From positions 1,325,351 through 1,389,350 of the forward strand of contig NZ_JADWPE010000003.1 in assembly GCF_017308985.1 (NCBI RefSeq): a stretch of 64,000 nt of DNA, read 5' to 3'. The first letter of the stretch is position 1. Each line of letters starts with the position of its first letter. A model generated the notes under the pieces. It searched no databases and was not told the origin of the DNA. It saw nothing but the letters and a program-made list of their open reading frames with translations. The position numbers and the translations under genes were made by a program. This document shows, piece by piece, positions 35,079 to 44,115 of this stretch. This stretch comes from Lysobacter changpingensis. Lineage in GTDB: Bacteria; Pseudomonadota; Gammaproteobacteria; Xanthomonadales; Xanthomonadaceae.

Positions 35079-35966
35079 TCAGTACGCGAGCTGTACGCCG
35101 CGCAGCGGCTGCACGGACAACGCCGGCTCGTCGATGCGGCGGCCCGCGGCGAATTCGAACTCCACCGGATCGTGCGAGCAGAAGATCCGCACGTGCGCGC
35201 CATCGCGCGCGTGCAGCGCACGCAGCCGCGCCTGGTTCGCGAGCCGCGACCGGCGGTCCTTCTCCATCATCCACTGGTAGAAGCGCAATCCCGGCGTGCA
35301 CGAGGGATCGGCCTCCATCTCGTGATGGCAGAAATACGCGTCCCCTGCGAGCAGTTTCCAGCCATCGTCCGCGTCGATCGCCACGCCCGTGTGCCCGTGC
35401 GTGTGGCCGGACAGCGGCACCAGCAGGATCTCCGGCGGCACGCCCGGCAGGTCGCGCACGCATTCGAAGCCGAGCCAGTCGTCGCCCGCCTGCGGCGAGT
35501 ACACCGTCCAGCGATCGCGCGTGGACCATTGCTGCGGACGGAAGCGCTGGCGATCGAGCCAGGTCTTCTGCTGCATCGCGTAACCGCGCTCGGTCGCCAC
35601 CAGGTGCACGCGCGCGCGCGGGAAATCGTCGAGCCCGCCCGCGTGGTCGAAATCCAGGTGCGTCAGCACGATGTGCCCCACGTCGCGCGGGTCGAAACCC
35701 ATCGCCTCGATCTGCCGCACCGCCGTCATCGATTCGCGGAAGTCCGGGCTGAGCAGCGCGAGGAAGAACGCGCTGAGCCGGCCGCGTGGATCGGCGACAT
35801 CGCGCAGCCCGAGGCCGGTATCGACCAGCACGAGCTCGTTGCGCGATTCCACCAGCACGCAATGGCAGGCGAGCCGGCCGCGTTCGAGGATGCCGCGCGT
35901 GCGCCCGTCCATCAGCCGTCCGCCGAGCGGACAGGTCGAGATGCAGTTGAGATGATGGATGCGCAT
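35079..35966 (-). CDS. N-acyl homoserine lactonase-like MBL-fold hydrolase
   Basis: Metallo-beta-lactamase-fold protein of 295 aa. The dinuclear zinc motif HLDFDHAGG (H-x-D-x-D-H) is near residue 103, with later ligands in SGHTHGHTG (His) and GDAYFCHHE (Asp). The C-terminal IFCSHDPVEFE also fits AttM/AiiA-type quorum-quenching lactonases. Lactonase activity on acyl homoserine lactones is possible but the fold also covers other ester and lactone substrates. A GGAGG site precedes ATG 35966. It lies 30 bp downstream of the S9 peptidase gene, likely one operon. Confidence 0.8.
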   Translation of the reverse strand: MRIHHLNCISTCPLGGRLMDGRTRGILERGRLACHCVLVESRNELVLVDTGLGLRDVADPRGRLSAFFLALLSPDFRESMTAVRQIEAMGFDPRDVGHIVLTHLDFDHAGGLDDFPRARVHLVATERGYAMQQKTWLDRQRFRPQQWSTRDRWTVYSPQAGDDWLGFECVRDLPGVPPEILLVPLSGHTHGHTGVAIDADDGWKLLAGDAYFCHHEMEADPSCTPGLRFYQWMMEKDRRSRLANQARLRALHARDGAHVRIFCSHDPVEFEFAAGRRIDEPALSVQPLRGVQLAY

Positions 35967-35996
35967 GTCGCCTCCTCGTCGCGTCGTCGCGAAGCG

Positions 35997-37997
35997 CTAC
36001 GACGTCGCGGCGTCCGCGCGCTCCGTTTCGCCCGCCGAAACCCGCTTCGATGCGCCGCGCGCTTCGCCGGCGTGGCGCACGATCCAGTCCACCAGTCGCC
36101 GGTGATAGTCGGCGCGATGGCTTGGACGACCGCTGCTCGCCAGCGCGTGGCTGGCGCGGGGATACACGACCATGCCCAGCGATCGGCGCGAGAAGCGCAC
36201 CAGGCTCGCGAACAGCGCCTCGGCCTGGCCGAGCGGGCAGCGTTCGTCGTCCTGTCCCTGCAGGATCAGCACGGCCGAGTCCACGTCGGTGCAGTACTCG
36301 ATCGGCGACAGACGGTGGTAGCGATCGCGCGCTTCGTCGATCTCGCCGCCCATCGCGTACGGCGTGACGTAGAAGCCGGTGTCGGACGTGCCGGCGTGCG
36401 CTTCCACGTCGGTGATCGGCGCGCACACCACCGCCGCGCGGAACGCCTCCGAACGCCCGATCGCCCACGCACTCAGGAAGCCGCCGTACGACTTGCCGGT
36501 GCAGGCGACGCGATCGTCGATCAGGCCGTCATGACGAAGCCGATCGAGGATCGCCCGGTATTGCGGCAGGTCGAGTTCGCCCCAGCGGCCGATCAAGCGT
36601 TTGGCGAACGAAGAACCATAGCCCGCCGAACCGACCGTGTTCGGCGCGAGGATCATCCAGCCGCGCGCGAGGAGCTCGTACCAGTAGACGTGGCTCGGGT
36701 AATCCACCAGCACCGCGCTCTGCGGCCCACCGTGCATGTCCACCAGCACCGGGAACGGACCCTTTCCCTGCGGACGGAGCAGCCACGCGTCCACGCGCTC
36801 GGTGCCGCCGTCGCCATCGGGCACGTCGAAGCGTCGCACCGTGACGCGCGGCTGCGCGCGCTGGCGGTTCCAGCGGCGGTTGACGTCGGTGTGGCGCCGT
36901 TCCGATCCGCCGTCCCAGTCGCAGCTGTGGATCTCCTCCGGCCTGCGCATCGTCGCGACAGCGAACAGCAGTCGTCCATCCCCCTGCGCCACCTGCAGCA
37001 CGTGTCGCAGGCGACGCGGGAAATGACGCACGCGGTTGCGTTCGCTGTCGATCACGCACAGCTCCTGCATGCCGCGCACTGCCGCGACCGTCGCGATGCG
37101 CGCGCCGTCCTCGTGCCAGACGAACTGGTCGCCTTCCAGGTGCAGGTCGGCGTCGCCCAGTTCGGTGAGCCTGCCGTCGTCGATGTGCAGCAGCCAGGGA
37201 TGATCGAGCGAATCGCCCGTCGTCCGATTGCCGCCGAACACGATGCGCGTGGCGTCCGGCGACCATTCCACGCCGGTGACGGAGGCGAGCGTGCGCGTGG
37301 CCCGCGACGCGTTGCGGCCGTCGGCATCGGCGATCCACAGGTCCATGGTGTGACGCTGCCTTTCCTCGCGCGTGCGCACGAACGCCAGCCGCTTCCCGTC
37401 CGGCGACCAGCGCGCTTCCCTCACGTCGAAGTCGCCACGCGTGATCGGCGTCGCCTCGCCAGTGGCGACCTCGATGCGGAACAGATGCGTGCGCCGGCCC
37501 ACCGTCGGACCGCTGCCATCCATCTTGTACGGAAGGTGCCGGACCACGAATGGACGATCGCCCTCCGCGAGGTTCGTGTCGTCGAATTCGTCCTCCGCCC
37601 ACGGCACCGACGCGCTGGCGAGCAGCCATGCGCCGTCGGCGGACCAGCCGTCGATGCTTTCCAGCGGATGTTTCATCGAAGTGAGACGGGCCGCTTCGCC
37701 GCCGGACATCGGTAACAGATAGATCTGCGTGCCAATCTTGCCGAGGCGGCGCGTCAGGAACGCGAGCGTTTTTCCGTCCGGCGAAAGGCGCGCCGAGCGC
37801 GCGTTGGATTCGCTGGCTGTGAGTTGCCGTGGCGCGCCGTCGCCGCGCAGGTCCACGCACCACGCGGCGGCACGATAGCCGTCGCGCTTGCGCGAAGGTT
37901 GCGACTGCACGAAGACCGCGAGCGAATGCCGGGGCGAACCTTGCAGCGTCTGCAGGGTGGAATGCAGGTAGAGATCGTCGACATCGAACGACTTCAT
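35997..37997 (-). CDS. S9-family prolyl oligopeptidase-like serine peptidase
   Basis: Protein of 666 aa with an N-terminal seven-bladed propeller (repeating W-S-P-D-G-K type motifs, for example ARWSPDGKRLAF and VEWSPDATRIVF) and a C-terminal alpha/beta-hydrolase domain. Catalytic residues: Ser in GKSYGGFLSA, Asp in LQGQDDERCPL, His in YPRASHAL. No signal peptide, so cytosolic acylaminoacyl-peptidase or dipeptidyl-peptidase-like. AAGGAG lies before ATG 37997. It is followed by the lactonase-like gene. Confidence 0.9.
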   Translation of the reverse strand: MKSFDVDDLYLHSTLQTLQGSPRHSLAVFVQSQPSRKRDGYRAAAWCVDLRGDGAPRQLTASESNARSARLSPDGKTLAFLTRRLGKIGTQIYLLPMSGGEAARLTSMKHPLESIDGWSADGAWLLASASVPWAEDEFDDTNLAEGDRPFVVRHLPYKMDGSGPTVGRRTHLFRIEVATGEATPITRGDFDVREARWSPDGKRLAFVRTREERQRHTMDLWIADADGRNASRATRTLASVTGVEWSPDATRIVFGGNRTTGDSLDHPWLLHIDDGRLTELGDADLHLEGDQFVWHEDGARIATVAAVRGMQELCVIDSERNRVRHFPRRLRHVLQVAQGDGRLLFAVATMRRPEEIHSCDWDGGSERRHTDVNRRWNRQRAQPRVTVRRFDVPDGDGGTERVDAWLLRPQGKGPFPVLVDMHGGPQSAVLVDYPSHVYWYELLARGWMILAPNTVGSAGYGSSFAKRLIGRWGELDLPQYRAILDRLRHDGLIDDRVACTGKSYGGFLSAWAIGRSEAFRAAVVCAPITDVEAHAGTSDTGFYVTPYAMGGEIDEARDRYHRLSPIEYCTDVDSAVLILQGQDDERCPLGQAEALFASLVRFSRRSLGMVVYPRASHALASSGRPSHRADYHRRLVDWIVRHAGEARGASKRVSAGETERADAATS

Positions 37998-38086
37998 CCG
38001 GGCTCCTTGTCGTTGGCGGCATCACGCGAAGCGCCCGGAATCCGCTCCGGGCGCCATTCGTTTCGCGTATCGCGAAAGTGCGTGGA

Positions 38087-38368
38087 TCAGCGACGCTGGC
38101 CGCCGCCCCTTTCCTCGTCACGGCGATTGCCGCCGCGGCCGCCTTCCTCATCGCGCTGGCTGCCGCCACGTTCCTGGCGTCCGCCCTGACCCTGGCCCTG
38201 CATGCCGCCCTGGCCGCCACGATCCTGGCCCTGACCCTGCATGCCACCGCCCTGGCCGCCGCGATCCTGGCCCTGGCCCTGCATGCCGCCCTGGCCCTGA
38301 CCCTGGCCCTGGCCCTGACCCTGCTTCTGGCCGCCCTGGTTCTGATCACGCTGGTTGCTGTTGCCCAT
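38087..38368 (-). CDS. Gly/Gln repeat protein, probably disordered
   Basis: A 93-aa protein made of QG dipeptides and imperfect 12-13-residue repeats (MQGQGQDRGGQGG) ending in an Arg/Gly/Asp-Glu-rich tail. No signal peptide, TM helix or hydrophobic core. The N-terminus (MGNSNQRDQNQGG) resembles small stress-induced glycine-rich proteins, but the likeness may be composition only. A GGAG site precedes ATG 38368. The reading is supported by its own start and ribosome site, and the downstream S9 gene starts about 90 bp later on the same strand. Confidence 0.7.
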   Translation of the reverse strand: MGNSNQRDQNQGGQKQGQGQGQGQGQGGMQGQGQDRGGQGGGMQGQGQDRGGQGGMQGQGQGGRQERGGSQRDEEGGRGGNRRDEERGGGQRR

Positions 38369-38712
38369 TACTGCTTCTCCGATGTGCAGGCGGTATTGCC
38401 TGACAAGGGAGATGTCGCAAGCGCCGTGCCATCGCATGCGCAGCGGGTTTTCCGCACACGCGGTCGCGTCCGCTGCGCATTCAGTTTGAGCGATGTCGAA
38501 AGCGAGTCGCGGTGGCACATCCGTGGTCCAACCACGGTGAAGGACGCGATGCGCGCAAACGCCGGAAGAATGTGCAAGCAGGGGGAAACACGTGCGGACC
38601 CGGCCGCACGCGGATGAATCGCGCGCATGTGCGCTTCGTGCACGCGATCGTTCAGCCGGTCACGCGTTGGTGAGGCGCGGCAACACCAAGACACACAGCG
38701 GGTGCCGCTCTT
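38369..38712. other. Gap upstream of the Gly/Gln repeat protein
   Basis: About 340 bp with no gene I can support. It should hold the minus-strand promoter of the repeat protein. Open frames here show no family signal. Confidence 0.5.
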
Positions 38713-38784
38713 GTAGCCCGGATAAGCGAAGCGCACCCGGGAGAGGCGCCGTGAACCCGGGTGCGCTTCGCTTGCCCGGGCTAC
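38713..38784. repeat. REPIN between divergent transcripts' ends
   Basis: GTAGCCCGGATAAGCGAAGC at 38713 and its inverse ending GCCCGGGCTAC at 38784, separated by GAGAGGCGCCGTGAA. It lies 34 bp beyond the GH3 stop codon and may serve as its terminator. Confidence 0.88.
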
Positions 38785-38817
38785 CACGGCTCCACTTCCT
38801 ACTCCTGCATCACCCGC

Positions 38818-41373
38818 TCACCGCTTGCATGGCAACACATGCTCCGCTTCGTTCGAAGCGCCCAGCCTCACGCGCGACACCGACAGCTGCAGCTTGCCCG
38901 CGCTTTGCAGCGCCAGCACCGAATCGAGCTTGCGCATGTCCGCGCCCGCGGCGGCGAGGCACTGCAACGGCACGCCGAACGTCGTCCACTGGTTCTTTGG
39001 CAACTGCGCGAGTGCGTCGCGTGCGGGCAGGCTTCCGCCCTTGCAGCCGCTGCCGCAGGTCACGCCCACCATCACGTCGCCCGTCGGCGCCTCTTCCACG
39101 CGCATCGTCAGCACGAGCATCACCTCGCCGTTGGTTTCGCGCATCAAGGTCATCGGCTTGTCGGTGAGGATCGATGCCGTCGCCGGCTGCGCACCCGACC
39201 ACGCGAAGCGCCGCGCGTCCTCCTGCGCCTGGTGATCCACCGCGCTGACCGACAGGCTTCCGTCGGGAAGCTTCGCCGGCAGCGTCGTCACATCCACGTT
39301 CTGCCCGGCGGCGTTGTGCAGGCGCAGGCGCAGGCCGTCGGCGAGCGTGCCGCGCGCGTAGAACGTGCCCGCCGCGGTCTGCCCGCCCTTCACGCCGGAT
39401 TCCTCCGGCAGCGGCGCGAGGTTGCCGTCGTCGGCGTACGTCAGGCCGAAGCCGAACGCGAACTGCGGGTCGTAGTCCTTCTGCCCGACGTTGTTCGCCA
39501 CCTGCATCGCGTTGCGCGGCCAGCTGAAAGCCAGCTTGCCCTTGAAGTCGTTCTGCACGCCGCCATCGGCCTTTCGCAGCAGCACGTCGGCGACGCCGCC
39601 GCCTTCCGAACCCGGCAGCCATGCGGCGACGAACGCATCGCTCGCGTTGATCTCGCGATTCACCCACAACGGGCGGCCGCTGAGGAACACCGACACCACC
39701 GGAATGCCCGCCGCCTTCAGCCGCTTGATCAGTTCCAGGTCCGCATCGTCGCCGGGCCGGTAGAGCAGGTTGGGAATGTCGCCCTGGAATTCCGCGTACG
39801 GATCCTCGCCGAACACGACGATCGCGACGTCCGGCTTCGCGGTGAACGTGCCGTCCACCGACAGCGTCGCCTCGCCGCCGGCCGCCTTCGCCTGCTGCGC
39901 GATGCCTTCGAAGATCGTGTCGGCGTTCGGATAATCCTCGCGCTTCGTCCCCGTGCCTTGCCAGTTGAGCGTCCAGCCGCCGACCTGCTTGCCCATGTCG
40001 TCGGCGCCGCGGCCGGCGACGAGGAGGCGCTTGCGCGGATCCACCGGCAGCACGCCGCCCTGGTTCTTCAACAGCACCAGCGATTCGCGCACGGCTTGTC
40101 TTGCGACGGCGCGATGTTCCGGCGCGCCGAGCAGTTCGAACCTGCCGCCAACCTCACGCTGCGAGGGCTTGTCCGCTTCGAACAGGCCGAGGCGGAACTT
40201 CACGCGCAGGATGCGGCGCACCGCGTCGTCGAGCCGCTCCTGCGGGAGCGTGCCGGCCTTCGCCGCCGCGAGCGCGGTGTCGTAGAAGCCCTTCCAGCTG
40301 TCGGGCGCCATCGCCATGTCGAGCCCGGCATTGATCGTCGCCGGGCAATCGGTGTTCGTGCAGCCCTCGACCTGGCCGTGGCCGTTCCAGTCGCCGACGA
40401 CGAAACCGCCGAAGTTCATCCGGCCTTTCAGCGCGTCGGTGAGCAACGGCTTGTTGCCGTGCATCTTCACGCCGTTGACGCTGTTGAACGAGGCCATCAC
40501 CGACTGCGCGCCGGCGGCGATCGCCGGCGGATAACCCGCCGCGTGGATGCGCACGAGTTCGGCTTCGCCGAGTTTGGTGTCGCCCTGGTCCTGGCCGTTG
40601 GCCGTGCCGCCGTCGCCGAGGAAATGCTTCACCGACGAGATCACGTGCCGGCCGTCGAGGAACTCCTTCGACCCGACCTTGCCCTGCAGGCCTTCGACCA
40701 TCGCGCCTGCGAAACTGGCGACGACTTCGGGCGATTCGGAATAACCCTCGTACGAACGTCCCCAGCGGTCGTCCTGCGGCACCGCGACGGTCGGCGCGAA
40801 CGCCCATTCCATGCCGGTGGTGCGCGTTTCCAGCGCGGTGATCTCGCCGATGCGGCGCAGCAGCTCGGGATTGCGCGTCGCGCCCAGGCCGATGTTGTGC
40901 GGGAACAGCGTCGCGCCGACGATGTTGCTCTGCCCGTGCACGGCGTCGATGCCGAAGATCACCGGGATCGCCTTGCCGCCTTTGGACGTGTCCATCGACG
41001 CCTCATGGAACGCGTCGGCGAGCGCGAGCCATTCCGCCGGCGTCGCGTTGTAGCGCCCGCCGGGATCGGAGTTGCCGCCCGCCAGCACGGAACCGAGGCG
41101 ATACGTGCGCACGTCTTCCGGCGTGAGGCTGGCGATGTCGCCCTGCACGATCTGGCCGACCTTCTCTTCGAGGGTCATCGTGGCGAGCAGGTCGTTCACG
41201 CGTTTCTCGAGTGCGGGGTCCTCGGGCAGCGGCCACTTCACCTCGGGCCATGGCGATGCATCGGCCTGCGCCTGCGCGCCGGCCTGCGGTTTCTCATCGC
41301 CCTTGCATGCCGCCAGCGCCAGCGCCGTGATGAGGACGGTCGTTCCGATACGCGTGAAGTTCCTTGCTTTCAC
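38818..41373 (-). CDS. GH3-family beta-glucosidase lipoprotein
   Basis: Envelope glycosidase of 851 aa. A lipobox (LALAAC, Cys about residue 22) predicts a lipoprotein. The GH3 barrel is at about 50-380, with the nucleophile Asp in FVVGDWNGHGQ near residue 328. The alpha/beta sandwich contains SVKHFLGDGGT and VVVFGEDPYAEFQGD. A C-terminal carbohydrate-binding-like segment spans about 680-851. Start is GTG 41373 with AGGAG nine bases upstream. It is last in a run of five same-strand genes typical of TonB-linked carbohydrate utilisation loci, where it would cleave oligosaccharides in the periplasm. Confidence 0.93.
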   Translation of the reverse strand: MKARNFTRIGTTVLITALALAACKGDEKPQAGAQAQADASPWPEVKWPLPEDPALEKRVNDLLATMTLEEKVGQIVQGDIASLTPEDVRTYRLGSVLAGGNSDPGGRYNATPAEWLALADAFHEASMDTSKGGKAIPVIFGIDAVHGQSNIVGATLFPHNIGLGATRNPELLRRIGEITALETRTTGMEWAFAPTVAVPQDDRWGRSYEGYSESPEVVASFAGAMVEGLQGKVGSKEFLDGRHVISSVKHFLGDGGTANGQDQGDTKLGEAELVRIHAAGYPPAIAAGAQSVMASFNSVNGVKMHGNKPLLTDALKGRMNFGGFVVGDWNGHGQVEGCTNTDCPATINAGLDMAMAPDSWKGFYDTALAAAKAGTLPQERLDDAVRRILRVKFRLGLFEADKPSQREVGGRFELLGAPEHRAVARQAVRESLVLLKNQGGVLPVDPRKRLLVAGRGADDMGKQVGGWTLNWQGTGTKREDYPNADTIFEGIAQQAKAAGGEATLSVDGTFTAKPDVAIVVFGEDPYAEFQGDIPNLLYRPGDDADLELIKRLKAAGIPVVSVFLSGRPLWVNREINASDAFVAAWLPGSEGGGVADVLLRKADGGVQNDFKGKLAFSWPRNAMQVANNVGQKDYDPQFAFGFGLTYADDGNLAPLPEESGVKGGQTAAGTFYARGTLADGLRLRLHNAAGQNVDVTTLPAKLPDGSLSVSAVDHQAQEDARRFAWSGAQPATASILTDKPMTLMRETNGEVMLVLTMRVEEAPTGDVMVGVTCGSGCKGGSLPARDALAQLPKNQWTTFGVPLQCLAAAGADMRKLDSVLALQSAGKLQLSVSRVRLGASNEAEHVLPCKR

Positions 41374-41388
41374 CGCTTCGCTCCTGTG

Positions 41389-41470
41389 TTTTGGGAAAAC
41401 GCGCGAGGAGGACGAGAATCGAAGGAAATCCTCCGCTCCCTGGTCTTCACGTTCCTCTCCCCTCGCTCCT
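41389..41470. repeat. Degenerate GAAACG/CGTTCC inverted repeat
   Basis: GGGAAAACGCGCGAGGAGGA near 41393 and CACGTTCCTCTCCCCTCGCT near 41450 resemble the repeat at 6921-7000. It lies between the halogenase and GH3 genes. Confidence 0.5.
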
Positions 41471-41475
41471 CGTTC

Positions 41476-43017
41476 TCAAGCCCGTTCCGCCTGCACCTGC
41501 TGCCGCCCGCCCCACACCTCCGGCGCCGCCTTGCAGTACCGCTCGATGAATTCCTGCTGCGTCGGGAATTTCGCCACCGCATCAAAGATCGGTTTGCGGA
41601 TCGAATCGAAGAACCGCCGCATCTGGTCGTCCGGCAGCGCGCGCGCGAGCGGGTGATGCTGTTGCGGCACCAGCCCCTGCCCGAGCATCACGTGCGTCCA
41701 CGAATCCACGCGGAACAGCTCGTTCGCGCCCTGCCACGCGTGCGCGCGCTCGCGCCATGCGCGCAGGCGGATCGACAGCGATTCTGGAATCTCCATCTCG
41801 CGGCACATCGTCCACATCGCCTCGTCGCGCTGGTTGGCGTGGTAGTGCAGGATGATGAAGTCGCGCACGTGCTCCATCTCGCGCCGGCCGGTCTCGTTGT
41901 AGAGCTCCACCAGCGAATCGGGAATGCCGTCGAACGGAAAGCACTCGACCAGGCGGATGATCGAGGTCATCGACAGGTGCAGGCTCGTCGATTCGAGCGG
42001 TTCGATGAAGCCGCTGGCGAGGCCGAGCGACACCACGTTCTTGTTCCAGCCCTTCAGGCGACGGCCGCTGCGGAACGGGACGCGCCACGGATCGCGGATC
42101 GGCGTCGCCGCCGCGTCGGCGAGCAGCCGCGAGGTCGCTTCGTCGTCGGACATGTGGCGGCTCGAGTACACCCAGCCGGTGCCCACGCGATGCTGCAGCG
42201 GAATGTGCCAGCGCCAGCCGGCCTCGTGCGCGATGGCGCGCGTGTACGGCACCGGGCCGCCGAGCGATTCGGTCTGCACCGCGACCGCGCGATCGCACGG
42301 CAGCCACTGGTGCCAGTCCTCGTAGCCGGTCTTGAGCGTCTGCTCGATCAGCAACCCGCGGAAGCCCGTGCAGTCGATGAACAGATCGCCTTCGACGACC
42401 TGGTCGTCCTCCAGCACCAGCGCTTCCACGTAACCCGACTCGGCGTTCTGGCGCACTTCGCGGATCTTGCCTTCGATGCGCGTGAGACCGAAGCCTTCCG
42501 AACGCTTGCGCAGGAACCGCGCATACAGGCCCGCGTCGAGGTGGTACGCGTAGTTCACCTGCGGCTGCGCCGGCAGCGCGAAGCGGTCGGCGAGCGCGGC
42601 CTGCGTTTCCAGGCAGTAGTCGCCCAGTTTCGAATCCATGCCGCGCTGCAGGCTTTCCAGCCAGAAATGATGGAACGCCGCGACCAGCGTACCCTGCCCG
42701 GTCACGCCGAACGGATGGATGTAGCGCTCGTCTCTGCGGCGCCAGTTCTCGAACGAGATCGCCAGCTTGAACGTGCCGGCCACCTCGCGCAGGAACTCCT
42801 GTTCGTCGATCTGCAGGAAACGGTGGAAATTGCGGATCGGCGGCACGGTCGATTCGCCGACGCCGACGGTGCCGATCTGCTCGGATTCGATCAGGGTGAC
42901 CTGGAGCAGATCGCGGAACTGGTGCGTCAGCGCCGCCGCGGCAAGCCAGCCGGCGGTGCCGCCGCCTGCGATCACGACCCTGCGGATTCGACCCTTCTCC
43001 ATCCGGCTCTTCTCCAT
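41476..43017 (-). CDS. Tryptophan halogenase-family flavin monooxygenase
   Basis: Protein of 513 aa. FAD motif VVIAGGGTAGWLAAAAL is at residues 14-30. The family hallmark W-x-W-x-I-P appears as WRWHIP near residue 270, the active-site Lys in GTFKLAISF near 85, and the FIEPLESTSLHL helix near 345. Although named after PrnA-type chlorinases, many such proteins in xanthomonad and Caulobacter TonB/SapC loci have no known halogenation product. Two tandem ATGGAGAAG starts exist (43017 and 43002). It lies 39 bp after the cupin gene in the same operon. Confidence 0.9.
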   Translation of the reverse strand: MEKSRMEKGRIRRVVIAGGGTAGWLAAAALTHQFRDLLQVTLIESEQIGTVGVGESTVPPIRNFHRFLQIDEQEFLREVAGTFKLAISFENWRRRDERYIHPFGVTGQGTLVAAFHHFWLESLQRGMDSKLGDYCLETQAALADRFALPAQPQVNYAYHLDAGLYARFLRKRSEGFGLTRIEGKIREVRQNAESGYVEALVLEDDQVVEGDLFIDCTGFRGLLIEQTLKTGYEDWHQWLPCDRAVAVQTESLGGPVPYTRAIAHEAGWRWHIPLQHRVGTGWVYSSRHMSDDEATSRLLADAAATPIRDPWRVPFRSGRRLKGWNKNVVSLGLASGFIEPLESTSLHLSMTSIIRLVECFPFDGIPDSLVELYNETGRREMEHVRDFIILHYHANQRDEAMWTMCREMEIPESLSIRLRAWRERAHAWQGANELFRVDSWTHVMLGQGLVPQQHHPLARALPDDQMRRFFDSIRKPIFDAVAKFPTQQEFIERYCKAAPEVWGGRQQVQAERA

Positions 43018-43056
43018 CTCATGCCCCTCGTGTGTCGTGACGATGAGCGCGGGCGC

Positions 43057-44115
43057 TCAGCGATTGAGTTTGGCGATCAGCATCGCGCGCAACTGCCGCG
43101 CGAGCGTCTCGTCGATCGGGCCGAGCGCGCCCTGCGCCTGCGGCGGAAGCTGTTCGCGCGCGGTTTCCGGCGGACCGAACACGTAGTGCTCGAACACCTC
43201 GCGCCACGCCTGCTTCTCGCGCGCGGGGCGATCGCGCAAGGCCCAGATCGCGTGGTACAGCGCGTGCATCGGCGTGGGCACGTACGCGGGCACGCTGCTC
43301 CACCAGTAATTCACCAGCACGTTGAACGCTTCCAGCGCCTGCACGTGGTGCCACCACAGGCTCGGGATGAACACCGCGTCGCCCGGCTCCAGCACCGCGC
43401 TGCGCCCGGCCGCGAGCGCGTCGCGGAAGCGCGGGAAGCGCGTGAAATCGGGCTTGTCGAAATCCACCAGGCTCACCGCCTGACCGCCCGGCGTGGGATC
43501 GAGCGGGCCGGGATACAGGTTGTGGATCTGCTCCGGCGGAAACAGCGTGAAGCGACGGCGACCGACCGCGCACACGGCGATGTTGTTCATCGCGTCGTAG
43601 TGGCACGAGGCGGTGACGCGATTGCCGATCCAGATGCTCGGCGGCGCCTCGATGCCCTGCGCGGCGAGCGCGAGGTCGTTCCCCGCGCGCAGTCCGGGCA
43701 AGCGCGTGTCGATCAGCAGGGACGCGACGTAGTACGTCGGCGGCGATGCGTCGTCCGCATGCGCGGCGATCCCGTCGAGCACCTGCGACAACCCGCTGCG
43801 CCGCACTTCGAAGTTGAGCCCGGTGAGATCGTCGTTGTAGAACGGACGTCCGCGAACGTCTTGCCCGCCCCAGGAATACGTCACCGGCTGGCCGTTGTCG
43901 TGACGACGCAGGCAGTCCATCGCCGCATGCATCGAACGCATGCCTTCCGTCACCAGTTCCCAGTCGCGCGCGATGCCGCGCAGCACGACCGGCTCGCCGC
44001 GCGCGAGCAGTTCGTCGATCGGCAATGCATCGGCCTTCAGGCCGTGCAGTTCGTGCAGCCGTCCGGCGACGCCGACGCCCGCGTCGATGGTCGCGTCGTC
44101 GGCGCGCGCGTTCAT
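43057..44115 (-). CDS. Cupin/JmjC-like Fe(II)-2-oxoglutarate domain protein
   Basis: Protein of 352 aa with a cupin-8 (JmjC-like) domain: PVVLRGIARDW near residue 43, the metal motif CHYD (H-x-D) near residue 185, ALFPPEQ-type strand FTLFPPEQIHNLYPGPLDP, and the distal His in WWHHVQAL near 270. Such proteins act as hydroxylases; the target is unknown. ATG 44115 overlaps the SapC stop as ATGA, so translation is coupled. It always travels with SapC and halogenase genes in this type of locus. Confidence 0.88.
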   Translation of the reverse strand: MNARADDATIDAGVGVAGRLHELHGLKADALPIDELLARGEPVVLRGIARDWELVTEGMRSMHAAMDCLRRHDNGQPVTYSWGGQDVRGRPFYNDDLTGLNFEVRRSGLSQVLDGIAAHADDASPPTYYVASLLIDTRLPGLRAGNDLALAAQGIEAPPSIWIGNRVTASCHYDAMNNIAVCAVGRRRFTLFPPEQIHNLYPGPLDPTPGGQAVSLVDFDKPDFTRFPRFRDALAAGRSAVLEPGDAVFIPSLWWHHVQALEAFNVLVNYWWSSVPAYVPTPMHALYHAIWALRDRPAREKQAWREVFEHYVFGPPETAREQLPPQAQGALGPIDETLARQLRAMLIAKLNR

